Shown: positions 43,789 to 51,283 of the stretch, one piece after another
How positions within the stretch are numbered: position 1 is the first letter of the stretch
Layout of the letters: each line of letters begins with the position of its first letter
Source: Cytobacillus dafuensis
Lineage (GTDB): Bacteria; Bacillota; Bacilli; Bacillales; Cytobacillaceae
Direction of reading: 5' to 3'
DNA length: 64,000 bases
Assembly (NCBI RefSeq): GCF_007995155.1
Contig: NZ_CP042593.1
Coordinates: 2,708,001-2,772,000 of the forward strand
Made by a program: the position numbers and the translations under genes
Notes under the pieces: generated by a model
Databases searched by the model: none
Told to the model about the DNA's origin: nothing
Seen by the model: the letters and a program-made list of their open reading frames with translations, nothing else

Positions 43789-44278
43789 TTATTTCATTTG
43801 TTCTACACTTTTTTTCACGATTTCTACCATATCGTTTTCTGCCCCAAGACTAAAGTTTAAAAAAACTCCACTTCCTCCGCCAGCTCCAATGGCTGAAATA
43901 AAAATATTTCTGTTATCACCGACTACAGTAAGGCTCAAACTTGCTCTGTTGCCATTTCTCATAAAGTGAAACTTCCATCAGTGGGGGTTTTTCTTCATCC
44001 CCCACTGATGGTTAGTTGAACCAATCGGGCATTTACGGGCAGTTGATCCCCCACTTACTCTTCTTTGCATACGCGAATCCTTGAAGTGGGGGTCTTACTG
44101 CCCGTTAATCTGCGATAAAATATTTATCATAAACTCGCACCGCTATTTTAGTAGCTCCAATCGTATGATTGCTTTCATCAACTAATTTCATGCTGATTCC
44201 ACTATTGCCAATATCGTTTTCCAAACGCTTAACCACTTTCTCAAATTCACCAATCAATGTGTTTTCATACTTTGCCAT
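43789..44278 (-). pseudogene. DUF6054 family gene split by a 149-bp palindromic insertion
   Basis: The N-terminal half from ATG 44278 (AGGGGAGATGGGATC before it) reads 'MAKYENTLIGEFEKVVKRLE' and onward to 'KIAVRVYDKYF', then enters the insertion and stops. The C-terminal half resumes at 'MRNGNRASLSLTVVGDNRNI' and ends 'KKSVEQMK'. Deleting the insertion with one of the flanking TTTAT copies joins 'VYDKYF' to 'MRNGNRASL' in frame, exactly as expected for DUF6054. The function of the family is unknown. Confidence 0.88.
43966..44114. mobile_element. 149-bp non-autonomous palindromic element (IS200/IS605-like MITE)
   Basis: Inserted in the DUF6054 gene and flanked by ATAAA on both sides (43961-43965 and 44115-44119). 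It contains a perfect 13-bp hairpin CCATCAGTGGGGG / CCCCCACTGATGG (43975-44011) and a second, interrupted hairpin ACGGGCAGT...CCCCCACTT / AAGTGGGGG...ACTGCCCGT (44035-44105). Subterminal hairpins, no inverted terminal repeats, and an AT-rich pentanucleotide at the junctions fit IS200/IS605-type elements. No ORF inside. The family is inferred. Confidence 0.75.
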
Positions 44279-44466
44279 GATCCCATCTCCCCTTGCTAAT
44301 TATTTCGCTATATAGTACCATCGCTCACATTGCTCTGAACCATTCCACTAACAAAACGAAAATAAAGGTTACCTTTACTAAAATATGAATGTCCCGCTTA
44401 TTTAAACATAGATTCTTATAACGTGGTAATATATGGGTAATAGATTAATTGAAGGAGTGAAAATTT

Positions 44467-44997
44467 ATGATATTGTGGTTTAGACACTTACCACAATTAA
44501 GTATGGATTTGTCAGAATGGACCCCTTTTATACAGAATCATTGGTTACGAAAGCACTATATGAAGTTTGTATATCTACTCCAGGTCATTATATTCCTATT
44601 TCCATTTTTATTTGCAGGATGGTTCCCACATATCAATACTTTCAATCTTTTCTTAATATGGATCTTTGTCTTCATCATTCACGAAACCCTTCACATAATT
44701 GTCGTAAACAAAAAAGGTGACATTAGTTTAACGTTTAGCGGTATATTTTTCTGGCTACATACAAATGCAATTCTATCCAAACCTAGATTTTGGGTGTTTA
44801 TGAGCTTGCCCTTCATTACATTATCAGTAGTGCCTTTCATTGTATCGTTTTTTTTATCTGAAGATATCAAGTCAATTTTTTTATTTGTGAGTTGGATAAA
44901 CACTTTGATTTCTGCCTCAGATATCATTAATTCATTTTTCATTGCTATGAAACCGAAAAACTCAGTATTTTGCAAAGGCTATTACCGTTTGCAATAG
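44467..44997 (+). CDS. DUF3267 family membrane protein (putative zinc metalloprotease)
   Basis: 176 aa with four hydrophobic segments (about 34-55, 60-80, 110-130, 138-160). The motif HETLH at about residues 76-80 is the HExxH zinc site of the DUF3267 'putative zincin' family. GAAGGAGTGAAAATTT precedes the ATG. A strong terminator follows at 45059. Confidence 0.85.
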   Translation: MILWFRHLPQLSMDLSEWTPFIQNHWLRKHYMKFVYLLQVIIFLFPFLFAGWFPHINTFNLFLIWIFVFIIHETLHIIVVNKKGDISLTFSGIFFWLHTNAILSKPRFWVFMSLPFITLSVVPFIVSFFLSEDIKSIFLFVSWINTLISASDIINSFFIAMKPKNSVFCKGYYRLQ

Positions 44998-45058
44998 TAT
45001 TGAGGCATGCCATACATCTATTCATTGAACGAACGAAAAACGATCGTTCATTACTTTT

Positions 45059-45086
45059 AACCGCCCTTTCAACGGGGCGGTTTTCT
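45059..45086 (+). terminator. Terminator of the DUF3267 gene
   Basis: AACCGCCC and GGGCGGTT form an 8-bp GC-rich stem followed by TTTTC. Confidence 0.88.
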
Positions 45087-45154
45087 AAGGTGGCTATCGG
45101 GTAGCTTTATCAGTCACAAAAACATTCCCATTTCCCAGGAATATCTCTTTAATG

Positions 45155-45195
45155 AGACGCGTTCCTAAATAAACGCGCTCTTTCGTTGAAGATAT
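45155..45195 (-). repeat. GCGCCC-type tag behind azoR
   Basis: GACGCGTTCC...AAACGCGCTC forms a hairpin and is followed by TTTCGTTGAAGATA, a variant of the array repeat. Lies 35 bp beyond the azoR stop. Confidence 0.6.
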
Positions 45196-45231
45196 ATAGA
45201 TGAATTTTTTAAGTCAGTTACTTACAATTAA

Positions 45232-45867
45232 TTAAAAAGTATGAGCTAAGTCCTTTGCACGCGCAATTCCATTTTCCTTTATTTCCTGTGCTTTATCGGG
45301 CATAGCATTATGTCCTTCAATAAATAAACCATCAAAAGAAGGAACACCAAAAAAATTCATAATTACACTTAAAAAACGATGACCCATTTCTACTTCGGCA
45401 GCCGGTCCTTCTGAATAAACACCTCCACGAGCTTGAATATGAAGTGCTTTTTTATCTGTTAATAGACCAACTGGCCCTTGTTCAGTGTATTTAAATGTTT
45501 TACCTGCAACAGAAACAGAATCTATATACGCCTTCATTACTGGAGGGAACGAGAAATTCCATAAAGGTGTTACAAAAACATATTTATCACCTGAAATAAA
45601 CTGTTCACTCAATTCATTCAGACGTCCTACTTTTGCTTTTTCTTCCGCTGAAAGTTCTTCAAATCCTTTACCAGATTGAAGTTTCCCCCATCCACTAAAA
45701 ACATCCGTATCAATATGAGGAATATTCTCTTTATATAAATCAATGTGAACGATTTCATCATTCGGATTTACTTCTTTGTATGTCTCAATAAATACTTTTC
45801 CTGCAGCCATACTGAAAGATTGTGTTTCATCATTTGGATGAGCTGTAATGTATAATACTTTTGCCAT
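45232..45867 (-). CDS. azoR: FMN-dependent NADH-azoreductase
   Basis: 211-aa flavodoxin-fold enzyme that reduces azo and quinone compounds with NADH. '[20 protein letters not shown]' binds the FMN phosphate; '[20 protein letters not shown]' and '[20 protein letters not shown]' are characteristic. AAGGTGAAATAAC precedes the ATG. Monocistronic, followed by an array repeat rather than a classical terminator. Confidence 0.93.
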   Translation of the reverse strand: MAKVLYITAHPNDETQSFSMAAGKVFIETYKEVNPNDEIVHIDLYKENIPHIDTDVFSGWGKLQSGKGFEELSAEEKAKVGRLNELSEQFISGDKYVFVTPLWNFSFPPVMKAYIDSVSVAGKTFKYTEQGPVGLLTDKKALHIQARGGVYSEGPAAEVEMGHRFLSVIMNFFGVPSFDGLFIEGHNAMPDKAQEIKENGIARAKDLAHTF

Positions 45868-45968
45868 GTTATTTCACCTTCTGATTTTATTTATTACCGT
45901 TTCTTTAAAGAATGAAAGGAAACTAAGGATTTGTCAGTTCATACAAATCCCTATAATAAAATTATTCG

Positions 45969-46115
45969 TTATTTATTTTCATCAAAAAAATAAGGGTTAC
46001 CACCAATGTTTGCTCTCATTTCATCCGTTATTTGAAATGATTCATTTGAATGAGGCTCATTGTTTACATCATAATCAAGTTGAACACTTCCGTCATAATG
46101 ATTAGGTTTTTGCAA
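45969..46115 (-). CDS. Small acidic protein (48 aa), TTG start
   Basis: GGAGGTGAAAAAGGTA precedes TTG at 46115 (an in-frame GTG at 46127 is also possible). The product 'QKPNHYDGSVQLDYDVNNEP' continues to 'TDEMRANIGGNPYFFDENK'. Hydrophilic, no cysteines, no known family. The strong ribosome site is the main evidence. Confidence 0.5.
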   Translation of the reverse strand: MQKPNHYDGSVQLDYDVNNEPHSNESFQITDEMRANIGGNPYFFDENK

Positions 46116-46205
46116 TACCTTTTTCACCTCCAATCATTTTAATATCTCTCTCTCCCCATATTTCATGCATAAATTGGTTATTTTTATTAATACTAATAAG
46201 CCCTT

Positions 46206-46260
46206 CTTAAATATAAAAAGCCCAATTTCTCAGTAATGTAATTGAGAAATTAGGCTTTAG
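46206..46260 (-). terminator. Terminator of the serine hydrolase gene
   Basis: AAAGCCCAATTTCTCA (46217-46232) and TGAGAAATTAGGCTTT (46243-46258) form a 16-bp stem with one mismatch. The minus strand continues CTTTTTATA. Confidence 0.85.
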
Positions 46261-46264
46261 TCGC

Positions 46265-46296
46265 AGTTTCACAAAAGCGTCCTATAATTGAATAAG
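46265..46296 (-). repeat. Array repeat between serine hydrolase gene and its terminator
   Basis: Contains TTTCACAAAAGCGTCC and TATAATTGAATAAG, combining both tag halves seen elsewhere, directly between stop codon and terminator hairpin. Confidence 0.6.
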
Positions 46297-46298
46297 AA

Positions 46299-47339
46299 TC
46301 AGCCCTTAACTTTTTTTAAGCATCCTATCACTGTATCACCAAAGGATCTTACATCAGCTAAATAGTTATAACCTTGTGGTGAACCAAAACTATTAAACAT
46401 TCGGACAGCTACAATATTTTCTTGAGGAATGACTAATAAGGTTACACCCGTATAACCAAGGATTTGATAGGAACCTTTTGGAACAGATTCACCTAGTTCT
46501 GTTTTCATAGCCGGAAGATCCTTAACAAACCATAAAAATCCATTCTGAGGTAAACTATCATCTAAAAGGGAGGGACTTTGTAATTCTGTTGCTAAACGAA
46601 TGATTTCTCTTGGAACAATTTGTTTACCACTTATCCTTCCTTCATTTAAATGAAAATAGCCCCAATATGCCAACTCCCGTGCCGATACGTACATGTTCAT
46701 TTTGTCGCCTTTAGTACTATCACTTGTTTGCCAGTTCCCATCTCCATCATACCTAAGAATGACATCTACAAGCTTTTCATGTTTTTTTGAATACCAATTG
46801 GATTCTGTAAAGCTTAATGGGTTAAACACTTGTTCATGTAGAATATCTGAGACTGTTCTTCCAGTAGTTTGCTCCACAATTTCTGTTAAAATTTTTGTTC
46901 CAACTTGTCTATATGTCCAGTTTTCCCCTGGAGGATACTCTCGAAAGGCTATACCTTCAAGTTCATCCAACCCATGAGTATGTGTTAATAAATGTCTAAT
47001 AGATGTATCTTTCCAAACAATATGATCAAGACCTGGTTTGTATGTTAATACAAGATCATCAATGGAAGCTATGTAACCGTAATAGACTGCGTAAGCTACT
47101 GCAAATCCTATATAACTTTTCCTTACAGATGCGACGTGAAATTGAGTGTCGACCTGGACAATCCTCGCATTATGAGTATTAGACTGTCGACCTAGATATT
47201 TTTCCAATACAATTTCATCATTATGTATAACTATAGTTGCTGCTCCACTGCAAACGACCCGATTATAGGTATTGGTCACATGGTCTAAAACCGAGGAAAA
47301 GTCCTGGTTAAGATTTCTATTAATATTCAATCTTCGCAC
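46299..47339 (-). CDS. Serine hydrolase of the class C beta-lactamase family
   Basis: 346 aa. The nucleophile motif SxxK is 'ASVRKSYIGFA' near residue 91. The second motif normally YxN reads 'TYRQVGTKILTEI' near 142, and the HxG/KTG position reads 'LGYTGVTLLVIP' near 300. No signal peptide, so it is probably cytoplasmic, unlike true AmpC. Members of this broad family are esterases or D-amino-acid peptidases; the substrate is unknown. It carries its own repeat and terminator behind it. Confidence 0.85.
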   Translation of the reverse strand: MRRLNINRNLNQDFSSVLDHVTNTYNRVVCSGAATIVIHNDEIVLEKYLGRQSNTHNARIVQVDTQFHVASVRKSYIGFAVAYAVYYGYIASIDDLVLTYKPGLDHIVWKDTSIRHLLTHTHGLDELEGIAFREYPPGENWTYRQVGTKILTEIVEQTTGRTVSDILHEQVFNPLSFTESNWYSKKHEKLVDVILRYDGDGNWQTSDSTKGDKMNMYVSARELAYWGYFHLNEGRISGKQIVPREIIRLATELQSPSLLDDSLPQNGFLWFVKDLPAMKTELGESVPKGSYQILGYTGVTLLVIPQENIVAVRMFNSFGSPQGYNYLADVRSFGDTVIGCLKKVKG

Positions 47340-47421
47340 CCAACCTTTCTATCAAGGTATTCTTACAAATTTCGATTTAGATTCCAAATTTCCTCTTTTC
47401 CATAAAAAATGGACGCCTACT

Positions 47422-47450
47422 ATTCAAGAATTGCGCCCGATTGCAGAGGA
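47422..47450 (-). repeat. GCGCCCGATTG tag behind mepB-like gene
   Basis: CAAGAATTGCGCCCGATTGC, matching the copy at 54.9 kb over 19 bases. Starts at the stop codon of the MepB-family gene. Confidence 0.7.
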
Positions 47451-47960
47451 TTAAAGAGAATACAGTTCTATTATTTTTTCTAAGGGTAATTTATTCAGAT
47501 TACACATATCAATAAAATAAGGTAACTGCCATTTTTGAGTTTTCATCGCTTGTTTACTACTCGGACTATCCCAGCTAGGATAAACTCTTATTGCCATTTT
47601 ACCCTTTGTTGAAGTAGACCTAAGAATGTTCTGTTTTAAAAGAATTTCTTTTGGAAAAATAAATTGACCAAACTCATTTTCATTTTTAAAGGTAGTTATA
47701 ACTAATAAATCTGGGGCTTCCTCATATAAGTAGGGTTGATTTTTATTATTTTCGTCCTTTTCCCAAAGCGCAACAAACTGCCCTACTTTGGTAGGGGTTA
47801 TATTCGCAACTCTGAATCGAACTGTTTTAGAAGATAATTGAAATGTACCAGCACCATACTTAGAATTTTGCTTCTCTTCTTGAACTGACTTTACAGTTAA
47901 GTGATTCGACTCATAAATCATTTTATCTATATAAGTTAATGCTGTAAAAAAATCATTCAT
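47451..47960 (-). CDS. MepB family protein
   Basis: About 169 aa. 'SKYGAGTFQLSSKTVRFRVA' followed by 'NITPTKVGQFVALWEKDE', and 'FGQFIFPKEILLKQNI', are the MepB family core. MepB lies in the mepRAB multidrug efflux operon of Staphylococcus aureus, but its function is unknown. ATG 47960 follows AGGAGTGAAGAA; the longer frame from 47981 is not used. No mepA or mepR nearby. Confidence 0.85.
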   Translation of the reverse strand: MNDFFTALTYIDKMIYESNHLTVKSVQEEKQNSKYGAGTFQLSSKTVRFRVANITPTKVGQFVALWEKDENNKNQPYLYEEAPDLLVITTFKNENEFGQFIFPKEILLKQNILRSTSTKGKMAIRVYPSWDSPSSKQAMKTQKWQLPYFIDMCNLNKLPLEKIIELYSL

Positions 47961-48007
47961 TTCTTCACTCCTAAATTTCAAACAAAATGGCCCTTTAATG
48001 AAAATAG

Positions 48008-48030
48008 AATCGCGCCCGTTTGTTTAGTAA
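48008..48030 (-). repeat. GCGCCCGTTTG tag behind the 48.05 kb gene
   Basis: CGCGCCCGTTTGTTTAGTAA, 15-37 bp beyond the stop of the 70-aa gene. A hairpin with arms AAACAAA/TTTGTTT extends over it. Confidence 0.6.
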
Positions 48031-48044
48031 GTTTGAAAGATATA

Positions 48045-48257
48045 TTATTCAGCTTCCTTCATAGGGGAAACTAATATGCTTGATCCAATTTCACCATAAT
48101 CCCACATCTTAACCCAAGGAAATGTACCTTCTGGTAATTCAAATACTCTTTGTTCTAGAGGTTTGATTGGTTCACGTAAGCCAGTACAACCATGTGAAAA
48201 AATAGCTGGATGTATGCTCACTTTTCTTCCTGTATCGTTAAAGTAAATAAATTTCAT
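48045..48257 (-). CDS. Hypothetical protein, 70 aa
   Basis: Small soluble protein beginning 'MKFIYFNDTGRKVSIHPAIF' and carrying 'SHGC', 'EPIKPLEQRVFELPEGTFPW' and 'VKMWDYG'. It looks like a conserved beta-rich small protein but I cannot name the family. The start lies after TTGAGGAGATAATAAC. It is flanked by array repeats on both sides. Confidence 0.65.
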   Translation of the reverse strand: MKFIYFNDTGRKVSIHPAIFSHGCTGLREPIKPLEQRVFELPEGTFPWVKMWDYGEIGSSILVSPMKEAE

Positions 48258-48271
48258 GTTATTATCTCCTC

Positions 48272-48297
48272 AATTAAAGCGCCCTTTAATGGAGTAA
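48272..48297 (-). repeat. GCGCCCTTTAATG tag
   Basis: AAAGCGCCCTTTAATGGAGT, a variant of the array repeat just upstream of the 70-aa gene. Confidence 0.5.
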
Positions 48298-48332
48298 CTA
48301 AATTTGACCTCAGTCTTAAAATTAATTAATTC

Positions 48333-48365
48333 TTATTAAACTAACTCTACCCGTTAGTTTGTCCA
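48333..48365 (-). repeat. CCCGTTAGTT palindrome
   Basis: TTAAACTAACTCTACCCGTT followed by AGTTTGTCC; arms AAACTAAC / GTTAGTTT are a perfect 8-bp pair. Confidence 0.75.
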
Positions 48366-48437
48366 AACAAAATGACGAAAAGAAAATATATTAATACTGT
48401 AACACAACACTACTAATCGAAAGGAGGGAGAATTTAA

Positions 48438-48710
48438 ATGAAAAACAAAGACAAAGATATGGAAAAGAAAAAACATCATGACGAAGAGGGTCCTCTTTTA
48501 ATTAGCCTTAATCAATTGCAATCGTCTGCTGTTTCTTATGATGGTAGTAACGCGGCTACAGATAACAATGATAGTGCTATTGCTCAAGATAATAGTAATG
48601 CATCTGATGATCCAATTAACAGTGCTATTGCTCAAGATGATAGTAATGCATCTCGTGACCCTATTGCTTCCGATATAGATCAGGAAGTTGAGACTAAAAA
48701 GAAAAAGTGA
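48438..48710 (+). CDS. Repeat protein of the SNAS/IAQD type, copy 1
   Basis: 90 aa, start after AAAGGAGGGAGAATTTAA. Lys-rich N-terminus, then 'LLISLNQLQSSAVSYDGSNA', then repeats of an 18-residue unit 'SAIAQD-x-SNAS-x-DPI-x' (at about residues 46-82), and a Lys-rich end. No signal peptide, no Cys, no membrane helix; likely disordered or a short beta-repeat. It is followed by a very similar gene and a more distant third one, all plus strand within a mostly minus-strand region. Function unknown. Confidence 0.7.
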   Translation: MKNKDKDMEKKKHHDEEGPLLISLNQLQSSAVSYDGSNAATDNNDSAIAQDNSNASDDPINSAIAQDDSNASRDPIASDIDQEVETKKKK

Positions 48711-48758
48711 TCGATAAATTTTTATCTATCAAACTAATAATAAAGGAGTGATTCTTAA

Positions 48759-49019
48759 ATGTCTTATGAAGATGAAAAAAAGGATAAAAAGTGTCAAAAT
48801 CCTACTTTAATTTCCATTTCAAATATTGATACCTCTGCTGCTGCCTTTAAAAATAGTAATGCGGCTGTAAATAACATTGGAAGTTCTGTTGCTCAAGATA
48901 AGAGCAATGCATCTGATGATCCAATTAACAGTGCTGTTGCTCAAGATGATAGTAATGCATCTCGTGACCCAATTGCTTCCGATGTAGATCAGGAAGTTGA
49001 GCATCATAAAAAAGACTAG
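48759..49019 (+). CDS. Repeat protein of the SNAS/IAQD type, copy 2
   Basis: 86 aa, start after AAAGGAGTGATTCTTAA. Same plan as copy 1: 'PTLISISNIDTSAAAFKNSN' then 'SVAQDKSNASDDPINSAVAQ' and 'DDSNASRDPIASDVDQEVE'. The 3' ~100 bp are nearly identical to those of copy 1, showing recent duplication or gene conversion, while the 5' part has diverged. Confidence 0.7.
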   Translation: MSYEDEKKDKKCQNPTLISISNIDTSAAAFKNSNAAVNNIGSSVAQDKSNASDDPINSAVAQDDSNASRDPIASDVDQEVEHHKKD

Positions 49020-49106
49020 AAGGCATCATTGTAGATAAAGCCTGAAAGTCAGGTATCCCCAAAAATAGTCATTAGGACAGGAATACCATCTTTACTTATC
49101 AAAAGT

Positions 49107-49649
49107 ATGGGTGGTAATTTTCGTTATAATGCATACAAATGTGGTGAAGACCAAATGAGTGATATTTGTGACGGAATTCAACAACGAAAGACCATAGTAG
49201 AACAACCAGATACCATAGTAGAACACCTAGATACCATAGTAGATCAACCAAGGTTTACAATTACAGAAAAAGATGTTCAACTTTCAATAAAAGAAGAAAT
49301 GAGTAAAAAAATAAACGATGCACTAAAGGATATCCCACTTCAAATAAATATTAATCTTTATTTGACACAAGAACAGAACCAGAACCCAGAACTAACAAAC
49401 ATGAATGATATAAAAAGAGCTGCCGTTGCTATGAAGGAAAGTAATGCAGCAGCGGAAAATGACCACAGCGCTATTGCCCAAGAAAAGAGTAAAGCAATTG
49501 ATGAATCACATGAATCACCTAGCACAGCTATTTCAGAAGATATGATAATGACCACAGCGCCATTACCCAAGAAGAGAGAAAGGCAATTGATGGATCGTTT
49601 AGCACAATTTTTTCAGAAAATAGCAAAGCTGTTTCAGAAAAAGGAATAA
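49107..49649 (+). CDS. Repeat protein of the SNAS/IAQD type, copy 3, with internal duplication and frameshift
   Basis: Up to 180 aa; the start is unclear (ATG 49107, or ATG 49155 after GTGGTGAAG). It has a threefold 7-residue repeat TIVEQPD (49189-49251), a helical middle, then 'ESNAAAENDHSAIAQEKSKA'. A 50-bp segment (49458-49507) is repeated at 49547-49596. The offset of 89 bp shifts the frame, so the second copy is read as 'TTAPLPKKRERQLMDRLAQF' and ends in the amphipathic 'FQKIAKLFQKKE'. In the other frame the repeat theme continues ('NDHSAITQEERKAIDG') to a stop near 49762. The current frame therefore probably differs from the ancestral one. Confidence 0.55.
   Translation: MGGNFRYNAYKCGEDQMSDICDGIQQRKTIVEQPDTIVEHLDTIVDQPRFTITEKDVQLSIKEEMSKKINDALKDIPLQININLYLTQEQNQNPELTNMNDIKRAAVAMKESNAAAENDHSAIAQEKSKAIDESHESPSTAISEDMIMTTAPLPKKRERQLMDRLAQFFQKIAKLFQKKE
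49189..49251 (+). repeat. Threefold 21-bp in-gene repeat
   Basis: ACCATAGTAGAACAACCAGA-T type units, three in a row, encoding TIVEQPD, TIVEHLD and TIVDQPR. Confidence 0.8.
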
Positions 49650-49718
49650 CGATTAAAAGGACACCTAAATTTCATTCTCATTTGTTTCGTATGAAACTCT
49701 CTGCTAAAAGTAGATTGA

Positions 49719-49760
49719 AAATAAAACTCAACATAATATCAATTATGTTGAGTTTTATTT
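49719..49760. terminator. Strong bidirectional terminator
   Basis: AAATAAAACTCAACATAA (49719-49736) and TTATGTTGAGTTTTATTT (49743-49760) are perfectly complementary, an 18-bp stem with a 6-nt loop. It serves the repeat-protein genes on the plus strand and the small gene at 49885 on the minus strand. Confidence 0.92.
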
Positions 49761-49884
49761 AGTGTTAATTGAGATGCATTTTTTAAAACTACCCAAACTA
49801 AAAAATGTATTTCCCCAAAAAGTACTTGTTATGTTCAAGCAGACACTTATTTTGGTACCTCAATTTAAACTAATTTATATATCA

Positions 49885-50046
49885 CTAGCCATCCATGAAG
49901 CTGACTGCTGTACGCTTATCGTTAATGAATTTAATGATTTGAGAACAATCTTCAATTTCAATTTCTCCTTGTCCAATTTTTTCAAGGAGTGTAGATAATT
50001 TATGAGTATTTTCTTCTTCATTTAGTTTTTTAATTACATCTTCCAA
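49885..50046 (-). CDS. Small acidic helical protein (53 aa), TTG start
   Basis: TTG 50046 follows AAGGGGTGTATAAAAG. The product 'EDVIKKLNEEENTHKLSTLL' continues to 'EIEIEDCSQIIKFINDKRTA' and ends 'VSFMDG'. Well-formed amphipathic helices and biased codon use support a real gene. No family recognised. Confidence 0.55.
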   Translation of the reverse strand: MEDVIKKLNEEENTHKLSTLLEKIGQGEIEIEDCSQIIKFINDKRTAVSFMDG

Positions 50047-50127
50047 CTTTTATACACCCCTTAAGTTCTAGATTCTTCATTAAGGTTTACCCTAAAAAAC
50101 TGCAGTTTTTCCATTTTAATCCTTCTC

Positions 50128-50170
50128 TAACTATCCTGCTTCGTTACTTTAAGTACATTTCTTCACAAGC
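50128..50170 (-). repeat. TTTAAGTACA...TTCACAA tag
   Basis: CTTCGTTACTTTAAGTACAT then TTCTTCACAAGC, a degenerate copy of the long tag form seen at 51.2, 52.8 and 61.7 kb. Confidence 0.6.
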
Positions 50171-50212
50171 TCTTCTAATTATTAACATAGATACCCATTT
50201 TTCTTAAAAGGT

Positions 50213-50337
50213 GTTGTTCAACAATCTGGCTCTTTAAAGGAAAAAAAGCACTGTTCCTTATTACAGAAAAGCTCCCGTTTGTGGAAGATCATAAGTACAT
50301 GTCTTGTTAAACTAAACACCCGTTAGTTGAATAAGAA
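50213..50337. repeat. Composite repeat between convergent genes
   Basis: A plus-oriented tag TTCAACAATCTGGCTCTTT (50218-50236), a hairpin region with A/T runs on both sides, a complementary tag AAAGCTCCCGTTTGTGGAA (50267-50285), and then a second palindrome TTAAACTAAACACCCGTTAG-TTGAATAAG (50308-50336). The first two tags pair with each other, so the unit is a large imperfect inverted repeat around a terminator. Confidence 0.75.
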
Positions 50338-50352
50338 AATTTAAATTATATG

Positions 50353-50913
50353 CTAAATTATCTTTGCATAAATACAGATGTCAGTTAGTTTTTTACCATC
50401 AGCTGAGAAATCTTCATTACGTAAAATCCCTTCAAGCTCAAATCCTAACTTTTCAGGGATCGTACGACTTTTCGTATTACTAGATTCACATCGTATTTCA
50501 ATTCGTCTACCATTCAATTCTTGAATTGCAAAATGGGTTAATCTTTGTATTGCTTCTGTCATAAAACCCTTACCACTAAAACGAATATCAATCCAGTATC
50601 CTATTTCAAATTTAGGAATATCCCAAATAATATTGTGTAAACTGCACGTCCCAATAAACTCATCTGTTTCTTTACTGAATATAAAAAAACGAAAACTTTC
50701 ACGATTTAAAAACTGATTATGTGCACGTCGCACAATGATTTCTGTTTCAGTAATTTCAGGCATACTTTGATATAAGGGTAACCAAAGTTTAAATTCATTA
50801 ATTGAAGCTCTTATTGCAGCATTAACTGTTTCACCATCGCCAGCCATCGGAATTCTTAAGTACAATCTCTTAGTATCGATTTTAGTTGGGATTTCTAATA
50901 ATAATGGATTCAT
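50353..50913 (-). CDS. GNAT family N-acetyltransferase (RimJ/RimL type)
   Basis: 186 aa, Acetyltransf_3 fold. 'RLYLRIPMAGDGETVNAAIR' at the N-terminus, 'FEIGYWIDIRFSGKGFMTEA' in the acetyl-CoA binding region and 'SRTIPEKLGFELEGILRNED' near the end are typical of ribosomal-protein Ser/Ala acetyltransferases and relatives. Substrate unknown. Single-gene unit flanked by array repeats. Confidence 0.9.
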   Translation of the reverse strand: MNPLLLEIPTKIDTKRLYLRIPMAGDGETVNAAIRASINEFKLWLPLYQSMPEITETEIIVRRAHNQFLNRESFRFFIFSKETDEFIGTCSLHNIIWDIPKFEIGYWIDIRFSGKGFMTEAIQRLTHFAIQELNGRRIEIRCESSNTKSRTIPEKLGFELEGILRNEDFSADGKKLTDICIYAKII

Positions 50914-51148
50914 TGGTTTCTGCTCCTATACTATTTATTAAAATTTACATTTAAGTAACTTAAATATATAGTTCTAAATCCAAAAGCGTTATTTGTTTAC
51001 GGACATAAGTGTTTCTCCACTCATATTTTTTGGAACCATATGATAAATGTATTTAATGAAATCTCCCCCTTTTATCGTACTTTTTCATAATTCTATTTTC
51101 AGTTATATTAGTCCTTCGTATTGAACTATATTGCCAGCACAATAAAAT

Positions 51149-51170
51149 AGACCGACTAAATAGTCGATCT
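51149..51170 (-). terminator. Terminator of the 51.3 kb CPBP gene
   Basis: GACTA and TAGTC with flanking AGA/TCT pairs; the minus strand continues TATTTTATT. Confidence 0.6.
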
Positions 51171-51178
51171 CTGTTATG

Positions 51179-51220
51179 CAACTAACGCCCCCGTTAGCTT
51201 AAGTACATGATTTCACAAAT
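51179..51220 (-). repeat. CCCGTTAGCTTAAG palindrome, long form
   Basis: CAACTAACGCCCCCGTTAGC then TTAAGTACATGATTTCACAA. The long form adds TTAAGTACA and TTTCACAA to the palindrome; the same order recurs at 52.8, 53.9, 54.8, 56.6, 57.7 and 61.7 kb. Confidence 0.85.
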
Positions 51221-51283
51221 TTCCGAATAGAAATAGATTCTGAAAATGAATATAGCACCCTTAATGTAATTATCCCCGTCTTT

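Larger units (their letters stand above)
50914..51283. other. Intergenic region with array repeat and terminator
   Basis: 370 bp without a gene. It contains the terminator hairpin and repeat of the CPBP gene (51149-51220) and the presumed promoter region of the GNAT gene. Confidence 0.5.
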
